NCBI GenBank assembly: GCA_013817465.1
Contig: JACDCP010000032.1
Coordinates: forward strand, 1 to 15,709
Direction: 5' to 3'
DNA from: Gammaproteobacteria bacterium
Lineage (GTDB): Bacteria > Pseudomonadota > Gammaproteobacteria > Steroidobacterales > JACDCP01
Length of the DNA: 15,709 bases
The translations under genes were made by a program, and so were the position numbers. Under the pieces are notes generated by a model, which saw only the letters and a program-made list of their open reading frames with translations, was not told where the DNA came from and did no database searches. Below are positions 1 through 7,386 of the stretch, one piece after another (the stretch's first letter is position 1; each line of letters begins with the position of its first letter).

Positions 1-89
1 CACCCATTCGCCCGGATGCTGCGTTGCCCGGCTTGACCGTATATCGGATACGGTCGGCGCCGGGCGTCTTGCCTGCGGGCGAATGGGTG
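1..89. repeat. Nested inverted repeat / long imperfect stem-loop at left edge
   Basis: The outer arms CACCCATTCGCCCG (1-14) and CGGGCGAATGGGTG (76-89) are perfect reverse complements. Inside them, GCCCGGC (26-32) pairs with GCCGGGC (59-65), and GACCGTAT (35-42) pairs with ATACGGTC (48-55) around a 5-base loop. That makes 29 base pairs in three coaxial stems separated by an internal loop of 11 by 10 bases. It lies just downstream of the ntrY stop and carries no ORF. The outer arm begins at base 1, so the element may extend to the left. The architecture resembles a REP/BIME-like or MITE-like element or a structured 3' end. The lack of a T tract argues against a simple terminator. Family assignment is inference. 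Confidence 0.6.
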
Positions 90-90
90 A

Positions 91-107
91 CCACGCGGCT
101 CGCGTGG
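91..107. repeat. Short perfect hairpin after the left-edge repeat
   Basis: CCACGCG (91-97) and CGCGTGG (101-107) are perfect reverse complements around a 3-base loop. It lies between the larger stem-loop and the 3' end of ntrY. It has no T-rich tail on either strand, so terminator activity is doubtful. It may be a second unit of the same composite repeat. Confidence 0.5.
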
Positions 108-127
108 AGTGTTAATATGGGTTCCTT

Positions 128-2359
128 TCATCCGGTGCGCTCCCGCTGTACGTCATGCCGCCTTGCGAGACCCGGCATCATTGCCGAGCGCGCCACTTCG
201 TTCACCGGCAACAGAATGCTGATGCGCGCGCCGCCGGCACGGCGGTTGCTCGCCTCGATGCGACCGGCGTGCTCCTCGATCAGCTTTTTCACGATGGCGA
301 GTCCAAGGCCGGTGCCTTTGGGCTTGCTGGTCACGTAAGGGTCGAATATCTGCTCGACCGCGTCCGGCGGAAAGCCCGGACCGTTGTCCTCGACGATGAT
401 TTCGGCGAGCTCGTAATCCGTGTTGCTGCGCAGGCGTGTAATGATGTCGATACGCGCATCGGGAGCGCCTTCGAGCGCCTCCTCGGCGTTACGGATCAGA
501 TTGTGCAGGATCTGTCGCACGCGACCGGCATCCGCCTCGACCTCGGGCAGCGCACGATCGAGATCCAGGGCGAGTGCAGCGCCATGCTCGTGGGCCCGAT
601 AGAGATCGGCCACTTCGCTGATGAGCCGGTTCAGGTCGAATCGCGAAAAGTCCATGTCCGGCGCGCGCGCGTACTCGCTGAACGCGTTGACCATCTGCTT
701 CATTGCCTCGACCTGCTGCACGATGGTATGCGTCGCGCGCTCGAGCACCTGGGCGTCGACCTCGTTCATGACGCCCAGGTAACGCCGGCGCATGCGCTCG
801 GCGGAGAGCTGGATCGGCGTCAGCGGATTCTTGATCTCGTGTGCGAGACGGCGCGCGACTTCGCCCCAGGCCGCATCGCGCTGTGCCTGCAGGAGTGCGG
901 TAATGTCGTCGAAGACGATGACGAAACCGCCGGGATTTTCGCCTTCGCCGGGCAAGGCGGTGCACGCGCAGGTCAGTACGCGCCGGCCCACCTCCCCGCG
1001 CAGCACGATCTGCTCGCGCCAGTCGGCCTCGCCCGCGCCAAGATGCCGCTCGACGACGGCGAGGAACTGTCCGAGCAGGTCGTCATCGGCGGCAACGAGC
1101 GGCTCGCCTAGCCGGCTCTCGAGGTCGACGCCCAGGATGGCGCTGGCCGCCTGATTCGCGGTACGCAGCTCGCGATCCGTCTCGAGCGAAATCACGCCCG
1201 TGGACAGGCGAGCGAGAATGACCTCGAGGTTCGCGCGTTCGCTCTCCACTTGCGATCGACTCTGGCTGGCCTGCTCCCGCGCCTGGGCGAGGCGGCGCGT
1301 CATATCGTTGAACGAGTTGACGAGGAATCCCATTTCATCGTGGCCGGGTACCGGCAACCGGGTGTCGAAGTCGCCCTTGGCGACGGCGCGCGTGCCGGCG
1401 ACGAGCTGCTCGATGGGGGCGACGAGCCGGCGCGCCGCAAAAAACGCCGCATAAACGGCTGTGAGCATCGACAGCAGAAGCACGAGGGTGAGCGTCAGGG
1501 TGAAGCTGTATTTCAGGGGCTCGCGCAGGAACACGAGCTCTCCATAGCGCCGATACGCCTGCTCGACGGCGTCCGCCAGGCTGCTCAGACGCCCGGTCAC
1601 CAGAAAGGAGCTCTGCAGAATGCGGGTCTCTTCGGCCGGCGAGCGCGACGGCACGGGCGCCACAGCACTGATGAGATAGCCGCCATCCGCCAGCGGCTCG
1701 GGGCTCACGTAGGGACGTTCCTGGCGGAGCTGCATGAGCGCCTCGCTGCTCGGCCGGGCCGGCACGAGGCCGGTGGCGCGACTCGAGCTCGTAGCCACGA
1801 TACGGCCGTAGCGGCCAAACACCGTCACTTCGGTTGCGCCGGTCTCGCGCCGGAACGCGCTGAGTGCTGCGACCAGATCAGCTTCGTTGCCGATCTGATC
1901 GGCCATCGCCTCCGTGCGCTCGAGATATTCACCCATCAGGATGTCGAGCGCGGTGCGGCTCAGATCGAGGGCATCGGCCAGGCCTGCCTCGACCTCGACA
2001 TTGAACCAGCTCTCGATGCCGCGGTTCAGGAACTGAACGGAAAAGTAGTAGACGAGCAGCAAGGGCAGCACGGTCAGGATCACAAACATGGCCACCATGC
2101 GCGCCTTCAGACGCGAGCCGCCGACGTGCCGCCGATAGTCGGCCACCAGGCGCAACAGGTTACCCGCGATGAGGACCAGCAGGATCACGACGCCGGCGGC
2201 GTTGATCAGCAGGATCAGCTCATACAGGCGACCGAACTCCGCCGAGCTTTGCGCCGTCTTGGTGAGCAGCAGCAGGGCGCTCAGCCAGAGCACCGCGCCG
2301 ATCAGCACCAGGCTGCCGTAGGCGAGGCGCTTCAGGGTCTTAATGGCCACGTGTACCAC
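128..2359 (-). CDS. ntrY: NtrY-type membrane sensor histidine kinase
   Basis: This 743-residue sensor kinase probably autophosphorylates and passes phosphate to an NtrX-type response regulator involved in nitrogen or redox/envelope signalling. Hydrophobic segments lie near residues 12-33, 44-70, 87-107 and 283-308, with an extracytoplasmic sensor region at about 108-282. A HAMP segment follows (about 309-362), then a PAS-like region (about 372-490). The H-box reads LAHEIKNPLTP with phospho-acceptor His507. The ATPase domain has an N-box (NLIRNAEEAL, Asn624), a G1 box (EDNGPGF, about 657-663) and a G2 box (GTGLGLAIV, about 682-690). This order is typical of NtrY rather than NtrB. The start is uncertain: GTG at 2359 or GTG at 2350, neither with a strong ribosome-binding site. 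Both overlap the 3' end of the DUF4390 gene, implying translational coupling. No ntrX is visible in the 127 bases left in the window. Confidence 0.9.
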   Translation of the reverse strand: MVHVAIKTLKRLAYGSLVLIGAVLWLSALLLLTKTAQSSAEFGRLYELILLINAAGVVILLVLIAGNLLRLVADYRRHVGGSRLKARMVAMFVILTVLPLLLVYYFSVQFLNRGIESWFNVEVEAGLADALDLSRTALDILMGEYLERTEAMADQIGNEADLVAALSAFRRETGATEVTVFGRYGRIVATSSSRATGLVPARPSSEALMQLRQERPYVSPEPLADGGYLISAVAPVPSRSPAEETRILQSSFLVTGRLSSLADAVEQAYRRYGELVFLREPLKYSFTLTLTLVLLLSMLTAVYAAFFAARRLVAPIEQLVAGTRAVAKGDFDTRLPVPGHDEMGFLVNSFNDMTRRLAQAREQASQSRSQVESERANLEVILARLSTGVISLETDRELRTANQAASAILGVDLESRLGEPLVAADDDLLGQFLAVVERHLGAGEADWREQIVLRGEVGRRVLTCACTALPGEGENPGGFVIVFDDITALLQAQRDAAWGEVARRLAHEIKNPLTPIQLSAERMRRRYLGVMNEVDAQVLERATHTIVQQVEAMKQMVNAFSEYARAPDMDFSRFDLNRLISEVADLYRAHEHGAALALDLDRALPEVEADAGRVRQILHNLIRNAEEALEGAPDARIDIITRLRSNTDYELAEIIVEDNGPGFPPDAVEQIFDPYVTSKPKGTGLGLAIVKKLIEEHAGRIEASNRRAGGARISILLPVNEVARSAMMPGLARRHDVQRERTG

Positions 2360-2916
2360 TCGCTGGCCAGACGCCAGTCGTCGACCCAGAACGCCAGCAA
2401 CCTGAGCGGGCCTGGAATATCGCGGACATCGAGCACTGCGCGCAGATGCACGTCGTAGCGGTCATCGCTCTCGAGCAGGGCGGCGTCGATGATCGGCAGG
2501 TCGATAACCCGACCGGCGGCATTCAGCGCAGCGTACAGGGTCGAGAAGGACGCCTGCTCGCCGCTGTTACGGTTGCGCACCACGTAACGCTGGCTGAGCG
2601 CGTGAAACTGGAGCTGATAGCGCTGGCGCAGGGTCGCTACTTCGGGATCGGTGAAGAATCGCCGGCGGCGCGAGACCTCGATCTGCAACTCGAGCGTGAG
2701 CGCGACGCCGCTTTCGAGTGCCGCGAGCGCGGCCTCGCTCAACCGGTACTCGACGCGCGCATTCAGGAAGTACACCCCGTCATTCAGGCTGGTGTACGCG
2801 GAGCGAATGTCAAAACGGCCCTCTTCCTGTGCGACTGCGGGCAGGCTCGCGAGCATGGCCAGTCCGGCTGCCAGCAACGTACGGCTCAGCCGTGACAGGC
2901 GCGTGTGGGCCGTCAT
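2332..2916 (-). CDS. Secreted DUF4390 domain protein
   Basis: This 194-residue protein has an N-terminal signal peptide: a basic Arg-rich start, then a hydrophobic core LLAAGLAMLASLP and probable cleavage after AVAQ at about residue 30. The rest reads as a single soluble domain. It resembles DUF4390 proteins, which in many gamma- and betaproteobacteria are encoded next to rsmB and ntrY. Their biochemical function is not known to me. The ATG at 2916 was preferred over an in-frame start 35 codons upstream because it begins right at the signal peptide. A GGGGTC/GACCCC palindrome sits immediately 5' of this ATG, and a GAGGA motif lies beyond it, so translation initiation here may be unusual. The stop overlaps the start of ntrY by 19-28 bases. 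A periplasmic protein co-translated with a sensor kinase could be a ligand-side partner, but that is inference. Confidence 0.82.
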   Translation of the reverse strand: MTAHTRLSRLSRTLLAAGLAMLASLPAVAQEEGRFDIRSAYTSLNDGVYFLNARVEYRLSEAALAALESGVALTLELQIEVSRRRRFFTDPEVATLRQRYQLQFHALSQRYVVRNRNSGEQASFSTLYAALNAAGRVIDLPIIDAALLESDDRYDVHLRAVLDVRDIPGPLRLLAFWVDDWRLASEWYTWPLRP

Positions 2917-2929
2917 GGGGTCAGACCCC
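2917..2929. repeat. GGGGTCAGACCCC palindrome abutting a start codon
   Basis: GGGGTC and GACCCC flank a single central base, immediately upstream of the DUF4390 ATG on the minus strand. Read on the plus strand with its flank it is ATGGGGTCAGACCCC, which shares the head ATGGGG[A/T]CA with the larger inverted repeats near 7387 and 13549. It may be a remnant or half unit of a REP-like element. It would form a short hairpin between a GAGGA ribosome-binding motif and the start codon. Confidence 0.5.
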
Positions 2930-2968
2930 GTCCTCGCAGCCGGTTTTATGCATAGCTGACATGATCCG

Positions 2969-2985
2969 GTCCGGACATTCCGGAC
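2969..2985. repeat. Small hairpin downstream of rsmB
   Basis: GTCCGG (2969-2974) and CCGGAC (2980-2985) form a 6-bp stem with a 5-base loop in the 83-base gap between rsmB and the DUF4390 gene. There is no T tract, so it is not a convincing intrinsic terminator. Its centre contains GGACATTCC, the same 9-mer found in the arms of the larger repeats, which may be coincidence. Confidence 0.4.
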
Positions 2986-2999
2986 TTCTCGCGACCTGT

Positions 3000-4346
3000 T
3001 TATCCTGCTTTCGCGAGGCAAGCATAATAAAAGCCATCCATGTCTGCCTCACCGGGCAGGATCTGCACGCCCACTCCGCTTTCGTGACCCCACTCGACGC
3101 CATTCGTGCGGTTGAAGCCGGATGCACCCCGCGCGTCCGGATGGCCTTCGAGAAATTTGCCGGTCACGCCGGCATTCTCCTGCTGCAGGATGGAGCAGGT
3201 CGCATAAAGGAGCTTGCCTTGCTGCGCCAGGAGCGGCCACAGCGCCTCGAGCAAAGCCTCCTGGCGCGCCGCGTAACGGCCGATATCCGCCGGCCGGCGC
3301 AGCAACTTGATGTCTGGATGGCGCCGGATCACACCCGTTGCCGAGCATGGCGCATCGAGCAGGATACGATCGAAGGCCTCGCCGTCCCACCAGCGTCCGA
3401 CATCGGTGGCATCGGCCGCCCGCAGCGTGGCGGTTAGCCCGAGCCGGGCGAGATTCTCCCGCAGGCGCGCGAGCCGCTCGGCCGAGCGATCCAGCGCAAG
3501 CATTTCCCCGAGGCCCGGGCAGGACTCCAGGATGTGGCAGGTCTTGCCGCCCGGCGCCGCGCAGGCGTCCAGCACGCGCATCCCCGCGCCTGCATCGAGC
3601 AGGTTTCTGGCGAGCTGCGGGCCGGCGTCCTGGACTGACACCAGACCGGCATCGAAACCCGGCAGCGCCTCGACGGCCATCGGGCGTTCGAGGCGCAGCG
3701 CGTCCGGCGCAAGAGCAGACGGGTGTGCCTCATGCCCGTGACCGGCAAGCCTCCCCAGATACTCCGCAGTTGTAGTCAGCCGCCGGTTCACGCGCAGCCA
3801 CATCGGAGGCGGCTGGTTGCCCGCGGCTAGAATCCGCTGCCAGTCTTCCGGCCAGTCGGCACGCAGGCGCTCGATCAGCCACGCGGGGTGAGCGAACCGG
3901 CCGGTCTCAGTGTCGTCCACGAGGGCCAGCAGGCCGGCGCGCTCGCGCTGAAACCGGCGCAGCAAAGCGTTGAGGAGACCTGCCGCCCGTGGCTTGCCGA
4001 GTATCTTCGTCGCTTCGACCGTCTCCGCCACCGCCGCGTGCGCGGCTATGTCGGTATCGATGAGTTGATAGAGGCCGACCAGGGCGAGCGCGCGCACGTC
4101 GGCATCACGCGCGCGCATCGGCCGGTCGAGCAGCAAGGCGAGCAGGCGATCGAGTCGCGGATACCACCGCAGCGTCCCATAGCTCAGCAACCTGATGAGG
4201 CTCGGATCGAGGGAAGCCTCGGCGGCGCCGGGCAGCATGCGGTCGAGCGATTCGCCCGCAACGACCGCCGCGACGACTCGCGCCGCCTCGGCACGCACGA
4301 CCGCCGATTCGCTCTTGTTTGAATTGGGCGCGTGATCAGGCCGCAT
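3000..4346 (-). CDS. rsmB: 16S rRNA (cytosine-967-C5)-methyltransferase
   Basis: RsmB uses S-adenosylmethionine to methylate C967 of 16S rRNA. The 448-residue product has an N-terminal NusB-like RNA-binding domain (about residues 15-140) and a C-terminal NOL1/NOP2/Sun methyltransferase domain. The SAM-binding motif is VLDACAAPGGKT (about 258-269). The two RNA m5C cysteines are in DAPCSATG (Cys334) and YATCS (Cys384). A total of 448 residues is close to the usual family length. An upstream in-frame ATG at 4400 would lie inside fmt. The ATG at 4346 was preferred because it follows AGGTGGGG at good spacing and starts 20 bases after the fmt stop. The stop TAA is at 3000-3002. It sits in the classical def-fmt-rsmB order and is probably in the same transcript. 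Confidence 0.95.
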   Translation of the reverse strand: MRPDHAPNSNKSESAVVRAEAARVVAAVVAGESLDRMLPGAAEASLDPSLIRLLSYGTLRWYPRLDRLLALLLDRPMRARDADVRALALVGLYQLIDTDIAAHAAVAETVEATKILGKPRAAGLLNALLRRFQRERAGLLALVDDTETGRFAHPAWLIERLRADWPEDWQRILAAGNQPPPMWLRVNRRLTTTAEYLGRLAGHGHEAHPSALAPDALRLERPMAVEALPGFDAGLVSVQDAGPQLARNLLDAGAGMRVLDACAAPGGKTCHILESCPGLGEMLALDRSAERLARLRENLARLGLTATLRAADATDVGRWWDGEAFDRILLDAPCSATGVIRRHPDIKLLRRPADIGRYAARQEALLEALWPLLAQQGKLLYATCSILQQENAGVTGKFLEGHPDARGASGFNRTNGVEWGHESGVGVQILPGEADMDGFYYACLAKAG

Positions 4347-4348
4347 TG

Positions 4349-4356
4349 CCCCACCT
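4349..4356 (-). promoter_or_regulatory. Ribosome-binding site that decides the rsmB start
   Basis: On the minus strand AGGTGGGG lies two bases upstream of the ATG at 4346, with AGGTGG as the likely anti-Shine-Dalgarno match. It lies in the 19-base fmt-rsmB gap and supports the shorter rsmB reading over the ATG at 4400. Confidence 0.65.
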
Positions 4357-4365
4357 ACGCCGGCG

Positions 4366-5292
4366 TCAGCCGAGTATCGCGCCGGCCATCGGCCGCGCAT
4401 GCAGAAAATCCAGCGCGGTCACAGCTCGCCGGCCCGGAAGCTGGATCCGCAGCAACCGTAGCCTGCCGTTCCCCGTGGCCACTTCCATGCCTTCATGGTC
4501 ACCCGGCAACACCGTCCCGGGCTCCCCTTTCGCCGGGCTCGCCAGCGGCTCCGCCTCCCATATTCGCAGTCGTTCGCCGGCCAGGGCCGTTTCTGCGATC
4601 GGCCACGGATTGAAAGCTCGCACTTTGCGCGCAATGCGTTCCGCCGGCTCGCGCCAGTCGATGACCGCATCCGCCTTGTCGATCTTGCGGGCGTAAGTCG
4701 CGGCCTCCTCGTCCTGAGGTTTGCCGTGGAACGGGCCGACCGCCAGCCGATCCACGACCTCGAGCAAAGCACACGCGCCGAGATTGGCAAGCTTTGCTTG
4801 CAGCTCGCCTGCCGTGACACGCGCACCGATCGACACCTCACATTCCAGCAGCACGTCGCCGGTATCGAGGCCCGCGTTCATCCGCATGATCGAGACACCC
4901 GTTTTTGCGTCCCCCGCCAGCAGCGCATGCTGGATGGGCGCCGCGCCACGCCAGCGCGGCAGCAGCGAAGCGTGCAGGTTGATACAGCCGAGGCGCGGAA
5001 TATCGAGGACAGTCTGGGGCAGGATCAAGCCGTAGGCGACAACGACTATCAGGTCGGGCGCCAGGGACCGCAATGCGCTCAGTGCGTCAGCGCTCCGCAA
5101 GGTCGGCGGCTGCTCGATGCCGATGCCGAGCGCCTGGGCACGTGTTTTGACAGGGCTGGCCTTGAGCGCGCGGCCGCGCCCGGCAGGTCGGTCTGGCTGC
5201 GTATACACGGCGACCGGTCGATGTGCCGAGCCGGCCAGCGCTCCGAGCGAGGGCAGGGCAAATGCCGGCGTGCCGGCAAAAACGATCTGCAG
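4366..5292 (-). CDS. fmt: Methionyl-tRNA formyltransferase, apparent CTG start
   Basis: Fmt transfers a formyl group from 10-formyltetrahydrofolate to Met-tRNAfMet. The product from the proposed start is 308 residues. It has the formyltransferase Rossmann domain opening QIVFAGTPAFA, the substrate loop GRGRALKASPVK, and the catalytic signature LGCINLHASLLPRWRGAAP with Asn105 and His107, plus Asp143 in GLDTGD. A C-terminal OB-like domain follows (about 205-308, FNPWPIAET then GTVL). The start is the odd part. The reading frame is open far upstream, but there is no ATG, GTG or TTG at or near the conserved N-terminus. The codon aligned with the usual initiator Met is CTG (5292-5290), preceded by ACAAGG, five bases after the def TGA. 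Another CTG at 5301 overlaps that stop. Translational coupling to def is likely. Function is certain; the start codon is inferred. Confidence 0.92.
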   Translation of the reverse strand: MQIVFAGTPAFALPSLGALAGSAHRPVAVYTQPDRPAGRGRALKASPVKTRAQALGIGIEQPPTLRSADALSALRSLAPDLIVVVAYGLILPQTVLDIPRLGCINLHASLLPRWRGAAPIQHALLAGDAKTGVSIMRMNAGLDTGDVLLECEVSIGARVTAGELQAKLANLGACALLEVVDRLAVGPFHGKPQDEEAATYARKIDKADAVIDWREPAERIARKVRAFNPWPIAETALAGERLRIWEAEPLASPAKGEPGTVLPGDHEGMEVATGNGRLRLLRIQLPGRRAVTALDFLHARPMAGAILG

Positions 5293-5297
5293 CCTTG

Positions 5298-5843
5298 TCA
5301 GATGACGGGGGTCGCGGAGCGCGTCGGCGTCGCGCCTTCCGCGCTCCTGATTTTCTGTTCCTTTTCGACGCGCTTGCGAATGCGCTGGCGCTTGAGCTCC
5401 GAGAGGTAGTCGACAAAGAGCTTGCCATCCAGATGATCGATTTCGTGCTGTATGCACACGGCGAGCAGCCCCTCGGCCTCGATCTCGATGGCCTGCCCCC
5501 GAAGATCCAGAGCCCGCGCGCGGATATGGTTGGCGCGCTCGACCTTGTCGAACACGCCCGGAACGGACAAGCAACCCTCTTCCGTGATTTCGCTGCCGTC
5601 GCGCTCAAGGATCTCCGGATTGATCAGGGCCACGGGCGTGTTGCGGTCTGGAGAGACGTCCGCTACCAGAACGCGCTGGTGCACATCCACTTGCGTGGCC
5701 GCGAGCCCGATGCCGGGCGCGGCGTACATGGTCTCGAGCATGTCGCCGACCAGCCGGCGAATGGCGTCATCGACACGCTCGACCGGCTCCGCGCGCTTGC
5801 GGAGGCGCGGGTCGGGATACTCCAATATGTTCAATATCGCCAT
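5298..5843 (-). CDS. def: Peptide deformylase
   Basis: Def is a metal-dependent hydrolase that removes the N-formyl group from nascent proteins in the cytoplasm. The 181-residue product shows all three family motifs: GIGLAATQ (about 44-51), EGCLS (about 89-93, metal ligand Cys91) and QHEIDHL (about 132-138, ligands His133 and His137, catalytic Glu134). The N-terminus MAILNILEYPDPRLR is canonical and fixes the start at 5843 rather than the longer frame beginning at 5903. The C-terminal tail is basic and then low in complexity (about residues 150-181), slightly longer than in E. coli. It is the first gene of the minus-strand block and runs directly into fmt with a five-base gap. I saw no convincing promoter or strong ribosome-binding site upstream of the ATG. 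Confidence 0.96.
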   Translation of the reverse strand: MAILNILEYPDPRLRKRAEPVERVDDAIRRLVGDMLETMYAAPGIGLAATQVDVHQRVLVADVSPDRNTPVALINPEILERDGSEITEEGCLSVPGVFDKVERANHIRARALDLRGQAIEIEAEGLLAVCIQHEIDHLDGKLFVDYLSELKRQRIRKRVEKEQKIRSAEGATPTRSATPVI

Positions 5844-5926
5844 GCTGAGTCGGTCGAAGATGCTAAAGTGCTGACAACATTGACTATCGTCGGCACCGGC
5901 CACGCACGCCGCGGCGTTCCGAGCTA

Positions 5927-5955
5927 TTGCGCCGTGGGGAGGGGCGGATTATAAC
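5927..5955 (+). promoter_or_regulatory. Candidate sigma70 promoter for the LysM lipoprotein gene
   Basis: TTGCGC (5927-5932, 3 of 6 against TTGACA) and TATAAC (5950-5955, 5 of 6 against TATAAT) are separated by exactly 17 bases. They lie 42 bases upstream of the ATG at 5998, in the divergent spacer after def. The -10 sits in an AT-rich island (GGATTATAACAGG) in otherwise GC-rich sequence. This is a pattern match only. Confidence 0.45.
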
Positions 5956-5997
5956 AGGCTGCCGTCAGCACATCGTCGTCACGGAGTGATTCAGGTT

Positions 5998-7272
5998 ATG
6001 TCATCTCCAGAGCACGTGGGCTTGCGCCTGCCGTTTCTCGTTCTCTTTTTCGCCTCGCTCGGCCTTGCGGGTTGTGCCGCCGGCGGTGGCAGCGACAGCG
6101 GGGCGGAAGATCCGGTGCCGGTCGCTGCTGCGGCCGAACCGGAAGGCGCGCGCACCGCGCCGGCCGGCGACGCCTCGGCAAAGATCACCCCGCCCGGCGA
6201 GTCCTACGGCGAGCCCAGTCGACGTCCCGCACTCCGCGAGGACGCTGCCGCCGGCGACCGCAGCCCGCAGCCTATCCGACTCACCGACCGCCATCCTGAC
6301 CGGTATGTCGTCCGGAAGGGCGACACGCTGTGGGACATTTCGGCGATGTTCCTCGAGGACCCGTGGTACTGGCCCGAGATCTGGCACATCAACGCACAGA
6401 TCGAGAATCCCCACCTGATTTATCCGGGCGATGTGCTGACGCTCGTCTATGTCGACGGCCGCCCGCAGCTCCGGCTCGACCGGGCGGTCGCAGCCGGCCC
6501 GGGCACGGAACGTTTGTCGCCGCGAATCCGCACGGAGTCGCTCGAGCACGCCGTTCCCACAATTCCGTACGAGGTCGTCGCCGCTTTTCTGTCGCGGCCG
6601 ACGGTGCTCGACAGGGATCAGATCGAGGTCATGCCGTACATTCTGACGCCCGAAGACGGGCATTTGATGGCCGGCGCCGGCAACGAAGTGTACGTGCGTG
6701 GCACTGACGGCGGTCCGGGCACGCGTTACAACATCCTGCACGTCGGCAAGCCGCTGTACGATCCGGAAGACGACGAGATCGTCGCCTACGAGGGTATTTA
6801 CGTCGGCCGCGGGCGCATCGAGCGCGGCGGCGATCCGTCGACCCTGTTTCTGACCGAGACATCCCGCGAGGCCCTGAGCGGCGACCGCCTGATGCCAGCC
6901 GAGACCAGCGTGCCGCTGAATTTTCAACCGCGGCCGCCGGAGCAGCAGGTGGAAGGCCAGATCATTTCCGTGGTCAACGGCCTGGCGCTGATCGGCCAGT
7001 ATCAGATCGTCGTATTGAATCGTGGCGAGCGCCACGGCCTTGCACCCGGCCACGTGCTGACCGTCTATCAGGTCGGACCGACCGTCAGGGACGCAGTGGC
7101 GCAAGGGGACGGCTACTTTTCGCGGCGTCTGTTCGCGGAAAAGGTCAAGCTTCCCGACGAGGCGATCGGCAACGTGATGGTCTTCAAGACTTCCGACCGC
7201 CTCGCGTTCGCGCTGGTCATGGATGCGACCAGCGAAATGCACGTCTACGATCTGGTGGTCAACCCGACGTAA
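5998..7272 (+). CDS. LysM-domain outer-envelope lipoprotein
   Basis: This 424-residue protein starts with a lipoprotein signal peptide: hydrophobic stretch LPFLVLFFASLGLAGC with lipobox LAGC and lipidated Cys26. A low-complexity Ala/Pro/Glu-rich linker follows (about 27-100). A single LysM peptidoglycan-binding domain occupies about 102-151 (YVVRKGDTLWDIS ... NPHLIYPGDVLTL). The remaining 270 residues are a conserved-looking, non-catalytic region of unknown function. Proteins of this build occur upstream of dprA in many gammaproteobacteria. A tether to the cell wall is the likely role, but the partner is unknown. The ATG at 5998 was chosen because it begins the signal peptide cleanly. A GTG at 5986 would add four residues. 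GGAG at 5983-5986 may be the ribosome-binding site. It is divergent from def. Confidence 0.88.
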   Translation: MSSPEHVGLRLPFLVLFFASLGLAGCAAGGGSDSGAEDPVPVAAAAEPEGARTAPAGDASAKITPPGESYGEPSRRPALREDAAAGDRSPQPIRLTDRHPDRYVVRKGDTLWDISAMFLEDPWYWPEIWHINAQIENPHLIYPGDVLTLVYVDGRPQLRLDRAVAAGPGTERLSPRIRTESLEHAVPTIPYEVVAAFLSRPTVLDRDQIEVMPYILTPEDGHLMAGAGNEVYVRGTDGGPGTRYNILHVGKPLYDPEDDEIVAYEGIYVGRGRIERGGDPSTLFLTETSREALSGDRLMPAETSVPLNFQPRPPEQQVEGQIISVVNGLALIGQYQIVVLNRGERHGLAPGHVLTVYQVGPTVRDAVAQGDGYFSRRLFAEKVKLPDEAIGNVMVFKTSDRLAFALVMDATSEMHVYDLVVNPT

Positions 7273-7386
7273 GCGACGCGGCCCGGGGGGCGCCAACCGG
7301 CGTAATCGTCAAGCCAGCGTAAACCCGGCTTCCGGCGAAATTTCGCGGTAACGGCGCAACCCGGTCGGCGCTATTGTGCCGAAAAT

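Noticed and set aside
91..107. Hairpin as an intrinsic terminator for ntrY
   Set aside because: On the minus strand the stem is followed by TCACCC rather than a T-rich run.
1250..2458. Long antisense reading frame opposite ntrY
   Set aside because: It is a high-GC shadow of a well-supported kinase gene; its translation is low-complexity, rich in His/Gln/Arg, and shows no recognisable domain.
6001..7296. Minus-strand reading frame covering the LysM lipoprotein gene
   Set aside because: The plus strand has a lipobox signal peptide and LysM domain; the opposite frame is a codon-bias shadow.
7335..7346. Perfect 12-base palindrome GCGAAATTTCGC between the LysM gene and dprA
   Set aside because: It is a single short palindrome with no T tract or second copy; it could be an operator but nothing supports a specific call.
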